Below are positions 1 to 5,264 of a stretch of DNA of 5,264 bases, one piece after another. The position numbers and the translations under genes are program-made. Within the stretch, counting starts at the first letter, position 1, and each line of letters begins with the position of its first letter. Where the stretch lies: assembly GCA_014523695.1 (NCBI GenBank), contig JAATVS010000383.1:1-5264 (forward strand). The letters are read 5' to 3'. Origin of the DNA: Nitrososphaerales archaeon TH5895 (GTDB taxonomy: Archaea > Thermoproteota > Nitrososphaeria > Nitrososphaerales > Nitrososphaeraceae). Under the pieces are notes generated by a model. That model was not told where the DNA came from and ran no database searches. It saw nothing but the letters and a program-made list of their open reading frames with translations.

Positions 1-1526
1 AAGTATTGTACTATGGTTGGGATATCATGGTAAAGGACCATCATCTTATCATGTTTCTTGATATCTGCCCAGAGTCTTAAGAAGAAGGCCAACAAGATAT
101 GCACTACTCCTATAGCAATTGATATCTCCAAAATCTTAACTACCTCCTCAAAGGTTAGCTCTGACACACTTAACATGCCCACAAATCCTAATTGTTCAGC
201 AATAGGTGCCAGAATGGGTAGCTCGATAGCGTGAAAACCAAATAACTCTCCTGTTCCAAGCCCAGCAATAGCTGCTGCCGCTCCACTAGCAGCTATTAAA
301 GTTCCCCATGTGGTTAGAGATCCGTTTCCTCGGTATTTGAAAAGCATTCCAAGACCAAAAAGCAATATGCCGTGCCCTAGGTCTGCAAACATCAATCCAT
401 AAAATAGAGGCCACACAAAGGCAATAATAGGCGTAGGATCCCTTTCGTCATAGTTGGGTAATCCCTGTGTCTCAGTAATGATTTCAAAGGTACGGATATA
501 CTTCTTATTTCTTAGGAGCGTAGGAAGTTTCTCTATATGATCTTCTGTGTGACTTTCGTGTGCAGTCGCCTGTTGAGGATCATCCATCACCGAGACGTAA
601 TCGCTTGTCAAACTCTTGAATTTATTTTCCATCTGCACAGGAATAAAACCCTGAATCATGGCGAAATTCTTGGTACCTCCTGGTTTCCTAGTTGCTTCTA
701 AAACATCTTTTGCCACCTGAGAAGCTTCGTGCAATGATAGTAGTTTAGTAGTAAGCGATGATTTCAATTTCTCAACCTTCTTGCCTAACTCTGTACTTTG
801 CTTCTCTAGTTCCTTTATTTTGGCTTTAGACTCAGCATATGCCAAATGAGGATTCTGAGGCATGTTAGAAGGTACTTGTAAAGGATGTACTCCAAAGCTT
901 CTTAGAACCTTGATTATTCTATCGCCATCGTTGTCAGCCGAACCTAAAATGACCAACGCGGATTTATGTTCATTTAACTTGACGATCTGCATCGACAGAT
1001 CTCCGAGGCTTTTCTTGATCTCATCTTGGTCATTATTCTCAATTATGAAGGTTGCAGCATAGAATATATTCAATTTAGAGAAAATTCTAAGATCTAGATT
1101 CAATTCGGCTGCCATTTCCAAGGTCAAAGCTAGCGTGCGGTATTCTTCCAACTGTTTTGAAACCTGACTTTGCTCCAAAAGGATTTTTTTAGGCTCATTC
1201 AAGAGGGCCGTACTTCTTCCCTCCAAGTCAACTATGAAACCTTGAATATCTTCAATCTCATAGGACGTTTGCGCCTTTGGAGCACCCTTAAACATGGTAT
1301 CCATAACGCCCGTTTCGAGAGGAACCCCCAAGGCCTTGACTACGTCATCAATTTCTTGGAAAAGCCTCTGAGCTTTCAATAGTAGGTCGTCATAATAGGG
1401 ATTAACATACTCAGATGCATGTTGTAGCGGATGAAACCATTCAAGTTCAGCAAGTCTACTTACAACCTGCTGCGTTTCAGTCCTCGGCAAGACGAGTGTT
1501 GTTTTCAGTAGTGTAGCGGTTCCCAT
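1..1526 (-). CDS. atpI: A-type ATP synthase subunit I (a), N-terminal 508 residues; 3' end off window
   Basis: Membrane stator subunit of the A-type ATP synthase; the family carries protons past the c ring and anchors the peripheral stalks. The frame is open from ATG at 1524-1526 to the left edge, giving 508 residues plus two bases. An in-frame TAA at 1527-1529 directly precedes the ATG and fixes the start. Residues 1-365 are a soluble, helix-rich cytosolic arm with charged, coiled-coil-like stretches (about 104-140 and 229-280). Residues about 353-386 carry the family's conserved entry to the membrane domain (QGLPNYDERDPTP, then WPLFYGLMFADLGHG). Hydrophobic segments visible are about 366-396, 405-432 and 464-487. 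The family is usually about 600-700 residues, so the last membrane helices, including the essential arginine, are missing. It is probably co-transcribed downstream of atpK. The common Gly-Tyr-Gly after the Asp-x-Gly is Gly-His-Gly here (H385). Family assignment is firm. Confidence 0.95.
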   Translation of the reverse strand, partial: MGTATLLKTTLVLPRTETQQVVSRLAELEWFHPLQHASEYVNPYYDDLLLKAQRLFQEIDDVVKALGVPLETGVMDTMFKGAPKAQTSYEIEDIQGFIVDLEGRSTALLNEPKKILLEQSQVSKQLEEYRTLALTLEMAAELNLDLRIFSKLNIFYAATFIIENNDQDEIKKSLGDLSMQIVKLNEHKSALVILGSADNDGDRIIKVLRSFGVHPLQVPSNMPQNPHLAYAESKAKIKELEKQSTELGKKVEKLKSSLTTKLLSLHEASQVAKDVLEATRKPGGTKNFAMIQGFIPVQMENKFKSLTSDYVSVMDDPQQATAHESHTEDHIEKLPTLLRNKKYIRTFEIITETQGLPNYDERDPTPIIAFVWPLFYGLMFADLGHGILLFGLGMLFKYRGNGSLTTWGTLIAASGAAAAIAGLGTGELFGFHAIELPILAPIAEQLGFVGMLSVSELTFEEVVKILEISIAIGVVHILLAFFLRLWADIKKHDKMMVLYHDIPTIVQY

Positions 1527-1571
1527 TTAGTCCCAGTCCATCCGTTCTCCTCTCAGTTTGAGGTGTCTCAT
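1527..1571 (-). other. Candidate 14-codon leader ORF in the atpK-atpI gap
   Basis: An ATG at 1569-1571 opens a 14-codon frame (MRHLKLRGERMDWD) that ends in TAA at 1527-1529, directly abutting the atpI ATG. AGGAG at 1579-1583 lies 7 bases before the ATG. A second Shine-Dalgarno-like stretch, GAGAGGAG at 1547-1554, lies 5 bases before the internal in-frame ATG at 1539-1541, which gives a 4-codon version (MDWD). Neither motif is well placed for atpI itself; the nearer one is 20 bases from its ATG. The arrangement suggests terminating ribosomes may re-start at atpI. The sequence elements are seen directly; translation and function are inference, and so short an ORF could arise by chance. Confidence 0.35.
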
Positions 1572-1585
1572 CAGGAATCTCCTGA
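1571..1585 (-). promoter_or_regulatory. Small hairpin over the leader ORF start region, just after atpK
   Basis: A perfect inverted repeat, TCAGGA and TCCTGA with a 3-base loop, begins 7 bases after the atpK stop codon. In RNA the stem would pair the AGGAG motif (1579-1583) and include the first base of the leader ORF ATG, so it could mask that ribosome site. It could also mark an RNA processing or 3' protection point for the atpK message. No U tract follows, so it does not look like an intrinsic terminator. A 6-bp stem is weak and may be chance. Confidence 0.3.
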
Positions 1586-1591
1586 ATTAGG

Positions 1592-1930
1592 TCACGCTTG
1601 ACCGAGTATGATGAACATCATGACGATACCATAAATTGCGATTGATTCCACCATACCTACAATGATGAAAACCCTTGATTGCATTTTTGGATTATCGCTA
1701 ATTGCTGCTAGACCGGCAGCCCCTACGTAACCAAGTCCAATGCCCGCGCCAAGAGCGGCCAAACCGAACGCCATTCCTGCACCGATCAGTTTGAATGAGC
1801 TTGAATCGCCCGCAGATGCCTCTTCCTGAGCAAATACAGTAGACCCAGTGGAACTTACAGTTATGAAAGTTATTGTAGTCAAAGCCACAATAACCGGGAT
1901 AAAAATATGTCCTCCCTTTCCTTTCTTCAT
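1592..1930 (-). CDS. atpK: A-type ATP synthase rotor subunit c (K), with signal peptide
   Basis: Proteolipid subunit; several copies form the membrane c ring that rotates as ions pass subunit I. The product is 112 residues. Residues 1-34 look like a signal peptide: basic start (MKKGKGGH), hydrophobic core about 9-27, and a likely cleavage after VFA (A34), leaving about 78 mature residues. The mature part is a two-helix hairpin. Helix 1 (about 46-77) is Gly/Ala-rich with GAGIGLGYVGAAG; the polar loop is about 78-86 (ISDNPKMQS); helix 2 (about 86-110) holds the ion-binding glutamate E95 in VESIAIYG. Leaders on c subunits are known from crenarchaea. The start is ATG at 1928-1930; there is no Shine-Dalgarno motif before it, but a TATA-like box sits about 26 bases upstream, fitting a leaderless message. 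The stop is TGA at 1592-1594, with atpI 65 bases further on. Confidence 0.95.
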   Translation of the reverse strand: MKKGKGGHIFIPVIVALTTITFITVSSTGSTVFAQEEASAGDSSSFKLIGAGMAFGLAALGAGIGLGYVGAAGLAAISDNPKMQSRVFIIVGMVESIAIYGIVMMFIILGQA

Positions 1931-1951
1931 AGGGGTTCGAGATGGGACGCC

Positions 1952-1959
1952 CTATTTAA
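1952..1959 (-). promoter_or_regulatory. TATA-like box of a candidate leaderless atpK promoter
   Basis: The minus strand reads TTAAATAG at 1959-1952, centred about 26 bases before the A of the atpK start codon (1930). Archaeal TATA boxes lie about 26 bases before the transcription start, so initiation would fall at or beside the ATG and give a leaderless mRNA. The absence of a Shine-Dalgarno motif before atpK agrees with this. A purine-rich stretch (GAGATAT) just upstream could serve as a BRE but is not a clear match. Element and spacing are seen directly; activity is inferred. Confidence 0.5.
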
Positions 1960-1992
1960 TGATATCTCGGCAAACGGACAATCCCATATGCC

Positions 1993-2000
1993 AAAAAGAA
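1993..2000 (-). terminator. Weak T-rich tract, possible terminator of the upstream transcript
   Basis: On the minus strand TTCTTTTT lies after the small ORF and before the atpK TATA-like box. Archaeal RNA polymerase can stop at short T runs, so this might end or weaken transcription from atpA-atpB-atpD before the separate atpK promoter. Only five consecutive T are present and there is no hairpin, so this is a weak call. Confidence 0.2.
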
Positions 2001-2042
2001 TTACAACGGATTGTTACTAAGCAAGAAATCAGGATAAATGAA

Positions 2043-2174
2043 CTAGATCTTGGAAAGTGCTTTGCGTTTACATTCGCCAAGCATCTCTTTCGTTTGCTGT
2101 GCCATGGTTTCATATTCTTTCTTGAGGACATCTTTAGATTCCTCATAAAAGCTTGCTATGATACTCTCGCTCAT
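2043..2174 (-). CDS. Small uncharacterised protein between subunits D and c; candidate epsilon-like subunit
   Basis: A 43-codon ORF with ATG at 2172-2174 and TAG at 2043-2045, lying 34 bases after the atpD stop. An in-frame TGA six bases upstream excludes a longer form. The product begins MSESIIASFYEESKD and is strongly charged, with no Pro or Trp, one Cys (C35), no signal peptide and no membrane segment. It reads as one amphipathic helix, with hydrophobic residues at I6, Y10, L17, Y21, M24, M31 and C35 spaced 3-4 apart and Lys/Glu elsewhere. GAGGT directly touches the ATG, too close for a standard Shine-Dalgarno site, so translation may be coupled to atpD. From memory, the Sulfolobus ATPase operon has a short epsilon gene in this same place, between the D-equivalent (gamma) and c genes. 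Position and composition support a real gene; homology was not tested. It could also be a chance ORF. Confidence 0.6.
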   Translation of the reverse strand: MSESIIASFYEESKDVLKKEYETMAQQTKEMLGECKRKALSKI

Positions 2175-2208
2175 ACCTCAGTCAGTTCCCAGAATAATTC
2201 CGACGGTA

Positions 2209-2847
2209 TTAAAGCTTTTTCCTCTCCATGACTGCCTTAACCTTTTTGAGTCTTACGAATTCTTCTCTTTCCCGTTCCTCGAGAGTAGCCCGAATAAATG
2301 ATATCGCATTCTCATACTGTGGGATGATGACATACTCCAACGCGTTAATCAACTTCTGAGTTCTCTCGAGTTCCTTTGCCAAACTAAATATTGCATTCTC
2401 GTATTCGGCTGCCTTGCAAATTTGTGGGAGTATATTCTTGATTAATTTCGCACCCTTATCTACCGACGCGTTGGTTTCCACGAAACCGTATGATAATTCT
2501 TGTCCCCCTTGTTTGTTGCTAACGTGGAGAGTTGGGATTCTTACATCCACAATTCTACGTACGTTTACATCCACCTCCATGATACTTGGAGTAGAATCAG
2601 ATATGGACTCTAGTGTTGTTGTTCCAAGCGACATGTATGAATCATAGACGGCAGAATAGATCTCTGCTAATGGTGACCAGATATCACCTCTAGCCTTATT
2701 AGCCTCCTCGATCATTTCGTCTATCTTCTTCAAGAGAACCTCCCGTTTATCATCTAGGATCTTGTGAACCATCTTTCCTACCTGCATCGAACGACGGATC
2801 TTGATTAGTTCAATCTTTGTAGCTGTAACTCTTCCCCCAAACGACAT
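2209..2847 (-). CDS. atpD: A-type ATP synthase central-stalk subunit D
   Basis: Central shaft subunit that sits inside the A3B3 head and couples its conformational changes to rotation of the c ring. The 212-residue product is the usual family length. The N-terminal helix starts with the family pattern (GRVTATKIELIKIRRS, residues 5-20) and runs on as a long charged coil to about residue 60. The middle (about 80-125) is a less helical globular part. The C-terminal helix (about 148-205) has the conserved ALEYVIIPQYENAI and then EEREREEFVRLKKVK. These two long helices would form the antiparallel coiled-coil shaft. The start is ATG at 2845-2847; no ATG, GTG or TTG precedes it in frame nearby. It lies 10 bases after the atpB stop. 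The only good Shine-Dalgarno motif is 19 bases upstream and better placed for a 3-codon ORF. The stop is TAA. Confidence 0.96.
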   Translation of the reverse strand: MSFGGRVTATKIELIKIRRSMQVGKMVHKILDDKREVLLKKIDEMIEEANKARGDIWSPLAEIYSAVYDSYMSLGTTTLESISDSTPSIMEVDVNVRRIVDVRIPTLHVSNKQGGQELSYGFVETNASVDKGAKLIKNILPQICKAAEYENAIFSLAKELERTQKLINALEYVIIPQYENAISFIRATLEEREREEFVRLKKVKAVMERKKL

Positions 2848-2849
2848 GA

Positions 2850-2872
2850 CTAGAAGATCATTTCGTCTCCTT
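2850..2872 (-). promoter_or_regulatory. Ribosome site plus 3-codon minicistron ahead of atpD
   Basis: AAGGAG at 2867-2872, inside the end of atpB, is followed after 5 bases by ATG at 2859-2861, which overlaps the atpB stop as ATGA. That ATG opens only Met-Ile-Phe and stops at TAG (2850-2852), two bases before the atpD ATG. The motif is ideally spaced for the minicistron and 19 bases from atpD. It may recruit ribosomes locally so that they re-start at atpD. Elements are seen directly; the role is inferred. Confidence 0.35.
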
Positions 2873-4246
2873 ATAGTATTGTCTTAAATGTTTTTCTTTT
2901 ATCTTCGTTAGCTCTCCCTCAGGTAGAGTTGAAAGCACTTCCCAAGTTCTTGAAAGTGTCTCTTCTAATCCTCTGTTCTCATCCTTTCCTTGCTTCAGAA
3001 AATGGCTTTCGAACATATCGCCTGCATCCAAATACTTGAGGTCGACTCCAGTCAGTCCTGACCTTCCTACGATTTCAGCAAGAGCTCTGACTTCCTGTGC
3101 TCGAGAGTAAGCATCGTAAAGCTGATTACCTACTTCCATGTGATCGGATCTCGTTTTGCCCTCCCCAACACCATCTTTCATAAGTCTCGAAAGAGACATG
3201 AGCACGTTCACAGGAGGATAAATCCCCTTTCGGAAAAGATCTCTTCCTAACACTATCTGACCCTCAGTAATGTACCCTGTGAGGTCAGGAATAGGATGAG
3301 TTATATCGTCAGCAGGCATAGATAGGATAGGCACCTGAGTTACACTCCCATTTTTGCCCCTAATACGTCCAGCACGCTCATAGTTGTTTGCCAGATCAGT
3401 ATACAAATAACCTGGATAGCCTTTCCTGCCAGGGACTTCCTCTCTTGCTGCGCTAATCTCACGCAATGCCTCAGCGTAATTTGTCATATCTGTCAAAATC
3501 GCTAGAACATGCATCCCCAGATCGAAGGCCAAGTATTCGGCAACGGTCAGTGCTACTCTAGGAGTTATAATTCGCTCGATAGCAGGATCATCTGCTAGAT
3601 TAAGAAATAATACACTTCGTCTCAGGGCGCCTGACTCTTCAAGGCTTCTTTTAAAATATTGAGCCTCAGAATATTGGACTCCAATGGCTGCGAAGACAAC
3701 TGCAAAATCTTCTTTTGTTCCTACAACCGTTGCCTGCCTGGCTATTTGGGCTGCTAGGACGTTATGAGGCATTCCGGAACCAGAAAATATTGGGAGTTTT
3801 TGTCCACGGACGAGCGTGAGCATACCGTCAATCACAGAGACCCCCGTTTGTATGAATGAAGTAGGATATTCTCTTCGCTCAGGGTTCATTGGTTCTCCGT
3901 TTACATCTAGAAATTTCTCCGCAATAGGATCGGGGAGACCATCGTTTGGTCTGCCAAGCCCATCGAATACTCTTCCAAGTAGTTCAGGAGAAACTGGCAT
4001 AGCCATAGTTCTACCCAAGAATTTAGCTTTCGTTCCACTGATCGCCAGCCCCGTAGTACCTTCGAATACCTGTACTACCGCCTTACCATGGCCGACTTCT
4101 AGTACTCTTCCGAGCCTTCTGTCTGAATCTGAAGTTTCAATTTCAACAAGCTCGTCGAAAGAGGCCTTTGTGATACCATCAATGATCATAAGGGGACCTT
4201 TAATCTCGGCTACTTTAGTATATTCAATGGCAGCTGATTCAGACAA
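2858..4246 (-). CDS. atpB: A-type ATP synthase non-catalytic nucleotide-binding subunit B
   Basis: Regulatory, non-catalytic partner of subunit A in the A3B3 head. At 462 residues it has the normal family length. The N-terminal beta-barrel covers about 8-75 ([23 protein letters not shown]). The central nucleotide domain contains the degenerate P-loop typical of B subunits, FSGSGMPHN at 154-162, in place of a true Walker A. It also shows [15 protein letters not shown] (250-264), [20 protein letters not shown] (276-295), [21 protein letters not shown] (309-329) and SLSRLMKDG (351-359), where R354 is the likely arginine finger reaching the catalytic site. The C-terminal helical domain follows. 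The start is TTG at 4244-4246: an in-frame TGA lies nine bases upstream and no ATG occurs in frame before residue 20. The gene overlaps atpA by 8 bases, which indicates translational coupling. The stop is TGA at 2858-2860. Confidence 0.97.
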   Translation of the reverse strand: MSESAAIEYTKVAEIKGPLMIIDGITKASFDELVEIETSDSDRRLGRVLEVGHGKAVVQVFEGTTGLAISGTKAKFLGRTMAMPVSPELLGRVFDGLGRPNDGLPDPIAEKFLDVNGEPMNPERREYPTSFIQTGVSVIDGMLTLVRGQKLPIFSGSGMPHNVLAAQIARQATVVGTKEDFAVVFAAIGVQYSEAQYFKRSLEESGALRRSVLFLNLADDPAIERIITPRVALTVAEYLAFDLGMHVLAILTDMTNYAEALREISAAREEVPGRKGYPGYLYTDLANNYERAGRIRGKNGSVTQVPILSMPADDITHPIPDLTGYITEGQIVLGRDLFRKGIYPPVNVLMSLSRLMKDGVGEGKTRSDHMEVGNQLYDAYSRAQEVRALAEIVGRSGLTGVDLKYLDAGDMFESHFLKQGKDENRGLEETLSRTWEVLSTLPEGELTKIKEKHLRQYYKETK

Positions 4247-5264
4247 CCACTTTCACCTCTTCTTTATTTTGTACTTTCTTGAACTGTTCAATCATTCCGT
4301 TTTCAAGACCATCCAATCGCTGCACCTCTTCGTCAGGAATCTCAAACTTTGCTTTAAGTAGAGAGCTAATAACTGGCATTGCCCTTATATCAGCCAAGGG
4401 CGTTCCCTCTCTTAAGGCCTTAAGCGCCTCCTTGTAGAATCTTACCATCAGCTTGACTAGTTTCACCTGCTTTTGTGGACTGCAATAGGTATCAACCTTA
4501 TCAAAGGAATTTTGCTGGAGTATTCCTATTTTTATCATACGTGCAACTTCTAAGATAAGCTTTTCTTCATCGGGAAGGGCTTCAGGTCCAAGAAGTCTCA
4601 CAATTTCTTTCAATGTATCTTCTCTCTGCAAAATCTGATATGATTCTGCTCTCAACTCGAACCATTCACTGCTCACATTTTCCTTCCACCATTTGGCAAC
4701 ATCCTCCAAGTACCCTGAATAGGACTGCATCCAGTTAATCGAAGGATAGTGCCTCGAGTATGCTAGTCTGGTATCTAGAGCCCAAAATGTTTTGATAAAG
4801 CGGATAGTATGCGTCGTCACGGGCTCAGTGAAATCGGCGCCTGATGGAGAGACAGCTCCTATCAGAGTCACAGAGCCGCTTCTTTCGGGCAGACCCAAAG
4901 ACCTGACTCGACCAGCGCGTTCATAAAATTCTGCCAATCTGGATGCAAGGTAAGATGGATAACCTTCTTCAGCCGGCATCTCTTCAAGCCTTCCTGACAT
5001 TTCTCTCAATGCCTCAGCCCACCTACTTGTGGAATCGGCAACCAATACAGTATCAAGACCCATGTCTCTGTAATACTCGGCAATAGTCACACCTGTGTAA
5101 ATAGAAGCTTCGCGGGCGGCTACCGGCATGTTACTAGTGTTTGCCACAAGAACTGTTCTTTCCATCAAGGGCCTACCGGAATGTGGGTCAAGTAGATGTG
5201 GGAATTCCACCAACACCTCGGTCATTTCATTTCCGCGCTCGCCACATCCTATGTAGACGACAAC
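4239..5264 (-). CDS. atpA: A-type ATP synthase catalytic subunit A, C-terminal 341 residues; 5' end off window
   Basis: Catalytic subunit that makes or hydrolyses ATP in the A3B3 head. The frame is open through the right edge, so the true start and the Walker A P-loop lie outside; the family is about 580-600 residues and roughly 250 are missing. The first visible residues, [13 protein letters not shown], include the catalytic glutamate (fragment residue 9, codon 5238-5240). The ATG at 5223-5225 is only an internal Met. Walker B is VLVADSTSR with Asp at fragment residue 77. [20 protein letters not shown] follows, and then [10 protein letters not shown] (fragment 174-183), which fits the ATP synthase alpha/beta signature, P-S-I-N with spaced serines. 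The rest is the C-terminal helical domain, ending in a short charged tail. The stop TGA at 4239-4241 lies within the start of atpB, an 8-base overlap. Confidence 0.97.
   Translation of the reverse strand, partial: VVVYIGCGERGNEMTEVLVEFPHLLDPHSGRPLMERTVLVANTSNMPVAAREASIYTGVTIAEYYRDMGLDTVLVADSTSRWAEALREMSGRLEEMPAEEGYPSYLASRLAEFYERAGRVRSLGLPERSGSVTLIGAVSPSGADFTEPVTTHTIRFIKTFWALDTRLAYSRHYPSINWMQSYSGYLEDVAKWWKENVSSEWFELRAESYQILQREDTLKEIVRLLGPEALPDEEKLILEVARMIKIGILQQNSFDKVDTYCSPQKQVKLVKLMVRFYKEALKALREGTPLADIRAMPVISSLLKAKFEIPDEEVQRLDGLENGMIEQFKKVQNKEEVKVVV
4253..4259 (-). promoter_or_regulatory. Ribosome binding site that supports the TTG start of atpB
   Basis: GAGGTGA lies inside the last codons of atpA, 6 bases before the TTG at 4244-4246, and matches the complement of the usual archaeal 16S rRNA 3' end. 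Because this site is strong and correctly spaced, the TTG is preferred over any internal start. The nearby GTG at 4248-4250 is in the atpA frame and meets the atpA stop after three codons. Confidence 0.7.

Noticed and set aside
154..900. Possible second gene or frame break within the atpI frame
   Set aside because: Translating the full 1526-base frame gives one uninterrupted product with the family's arm and first membrane helices in the right order.
862..1382. Two short plus-strand ORFs opposite atpI
   Set aside because: Both are antisense to a well-supported atpI frame and have no ribosome site or plausible protein pattern.
1571..1585. Reading the atpK-atpI hairpin as a transcription terminator
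   Set aside because: The stem is only 6 bp and no T run follows on the minus strand, and archaeal termination does not depend on such hairpins.
1952..2146. 64-codon minus-strand ORF overlapping the small gene and the atpK promoter region
   Set aside because: It is in another frame of the 43-codon ORF, has an odd basic composition with scattered Trp, Cys and His, no ribosome site, and runs through the TATA-like box. It looks like a shadow.
2192..2200. GAATTATTC as a TATA box for the 43-codon ORF
   Set aside because: Its centre is about 23 bases before the ATG and the match is poor; the 34-base gap after atpD fits co-transcription better.
1848..2231. 127-codon plus-strand ORF across the start of atpK, the small gene and the end of atpD
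   Set aside because: It is antisense to better supported genes and a promoter, has no ribosome site, and its product shows no recognisable domain.
2414..2647. 77-codon plus-strand ORF opposite atpD
   Set aside because: Shadow of conserved atpD coding sequence with no supporting signals.
3816..4361. 181-codon plus-strand ORF antisense to atpB and the end of atpA
   Set aside because: It lies wholly opposite strongly conserved coding sequence and its product is Ser/Pro-rich with no family pattern; typical antisense shadow.

Overview
The whole window is one stretch of an archaeal A-type (A/V-type) ATP synthase gene cluster. Every gene lies on the minus strand, so it reads from right to left: atpA (catalytic A subunit, 5' end cut by the right edge), atpB, atpD, an unnamed 43-codon ORF, atpK (membrane rotor subunit c), and atpI (membrane stator subunit a/I, 3' end cut by the left edge). 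No mobile element, RNA gene, CRISPR array or tandem repeat was seen.

The organism is an archaeon, most likely of the TACK group, and Nitrososphaerota (Thaumarchaeota) is my best guess. Four points support this: the A-type subunit families; a c subunit carrying a cleavable-looking signal peptide; a TATA-like box placed for a leaderless mRNA; and the order A-B-D-(small gene)-c, which recalls the crenarchaeal (Sulfolobus) ATPase operon more than the usual euryarchaeal order H-I-K-E-C-F-A-B-D. The lineage is inferred from protein flavour and gene order and was not tested by any search. Subunits C, E, F and H are not in the window.

Region by region: 4239-5264 is the C-terminal 341 residues of subunit A. 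2858-4246 is complete subunit B, starting at TTG inside the end of atpA. 2209-2847 is complete central-stalk subunit D. 2043-2174 is a short, highly charged ORF in the gap between atpD and atpK. 1931-2042 is non-coding and carries a likely promoter. 1592-1930 is complete subunit c. 1527-1591 holds a small hairpin and a 14-codon leader-like ORF whose stop codon directly abuts the next start. 1-1526 is the first 508 residues of subunit I.

Functionally, A and B form the alternating catalytic head, D is the central shaft, the c ring turns in the membrane, and I/a supplies the ion half-channels and stator contact. The most interesting material lies between the known genes: the small ORF in the position of the crenarchaeal epsilon gene, a separate leaderless promoter for the high-copy c subunit, and two cases (before atpD and before atpI) where a good Shine-Dalgarno motif is placed for a tiny ORF rather than for the annotated gene. 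The last two could set subunit ratios by transcription and by translational coupling.
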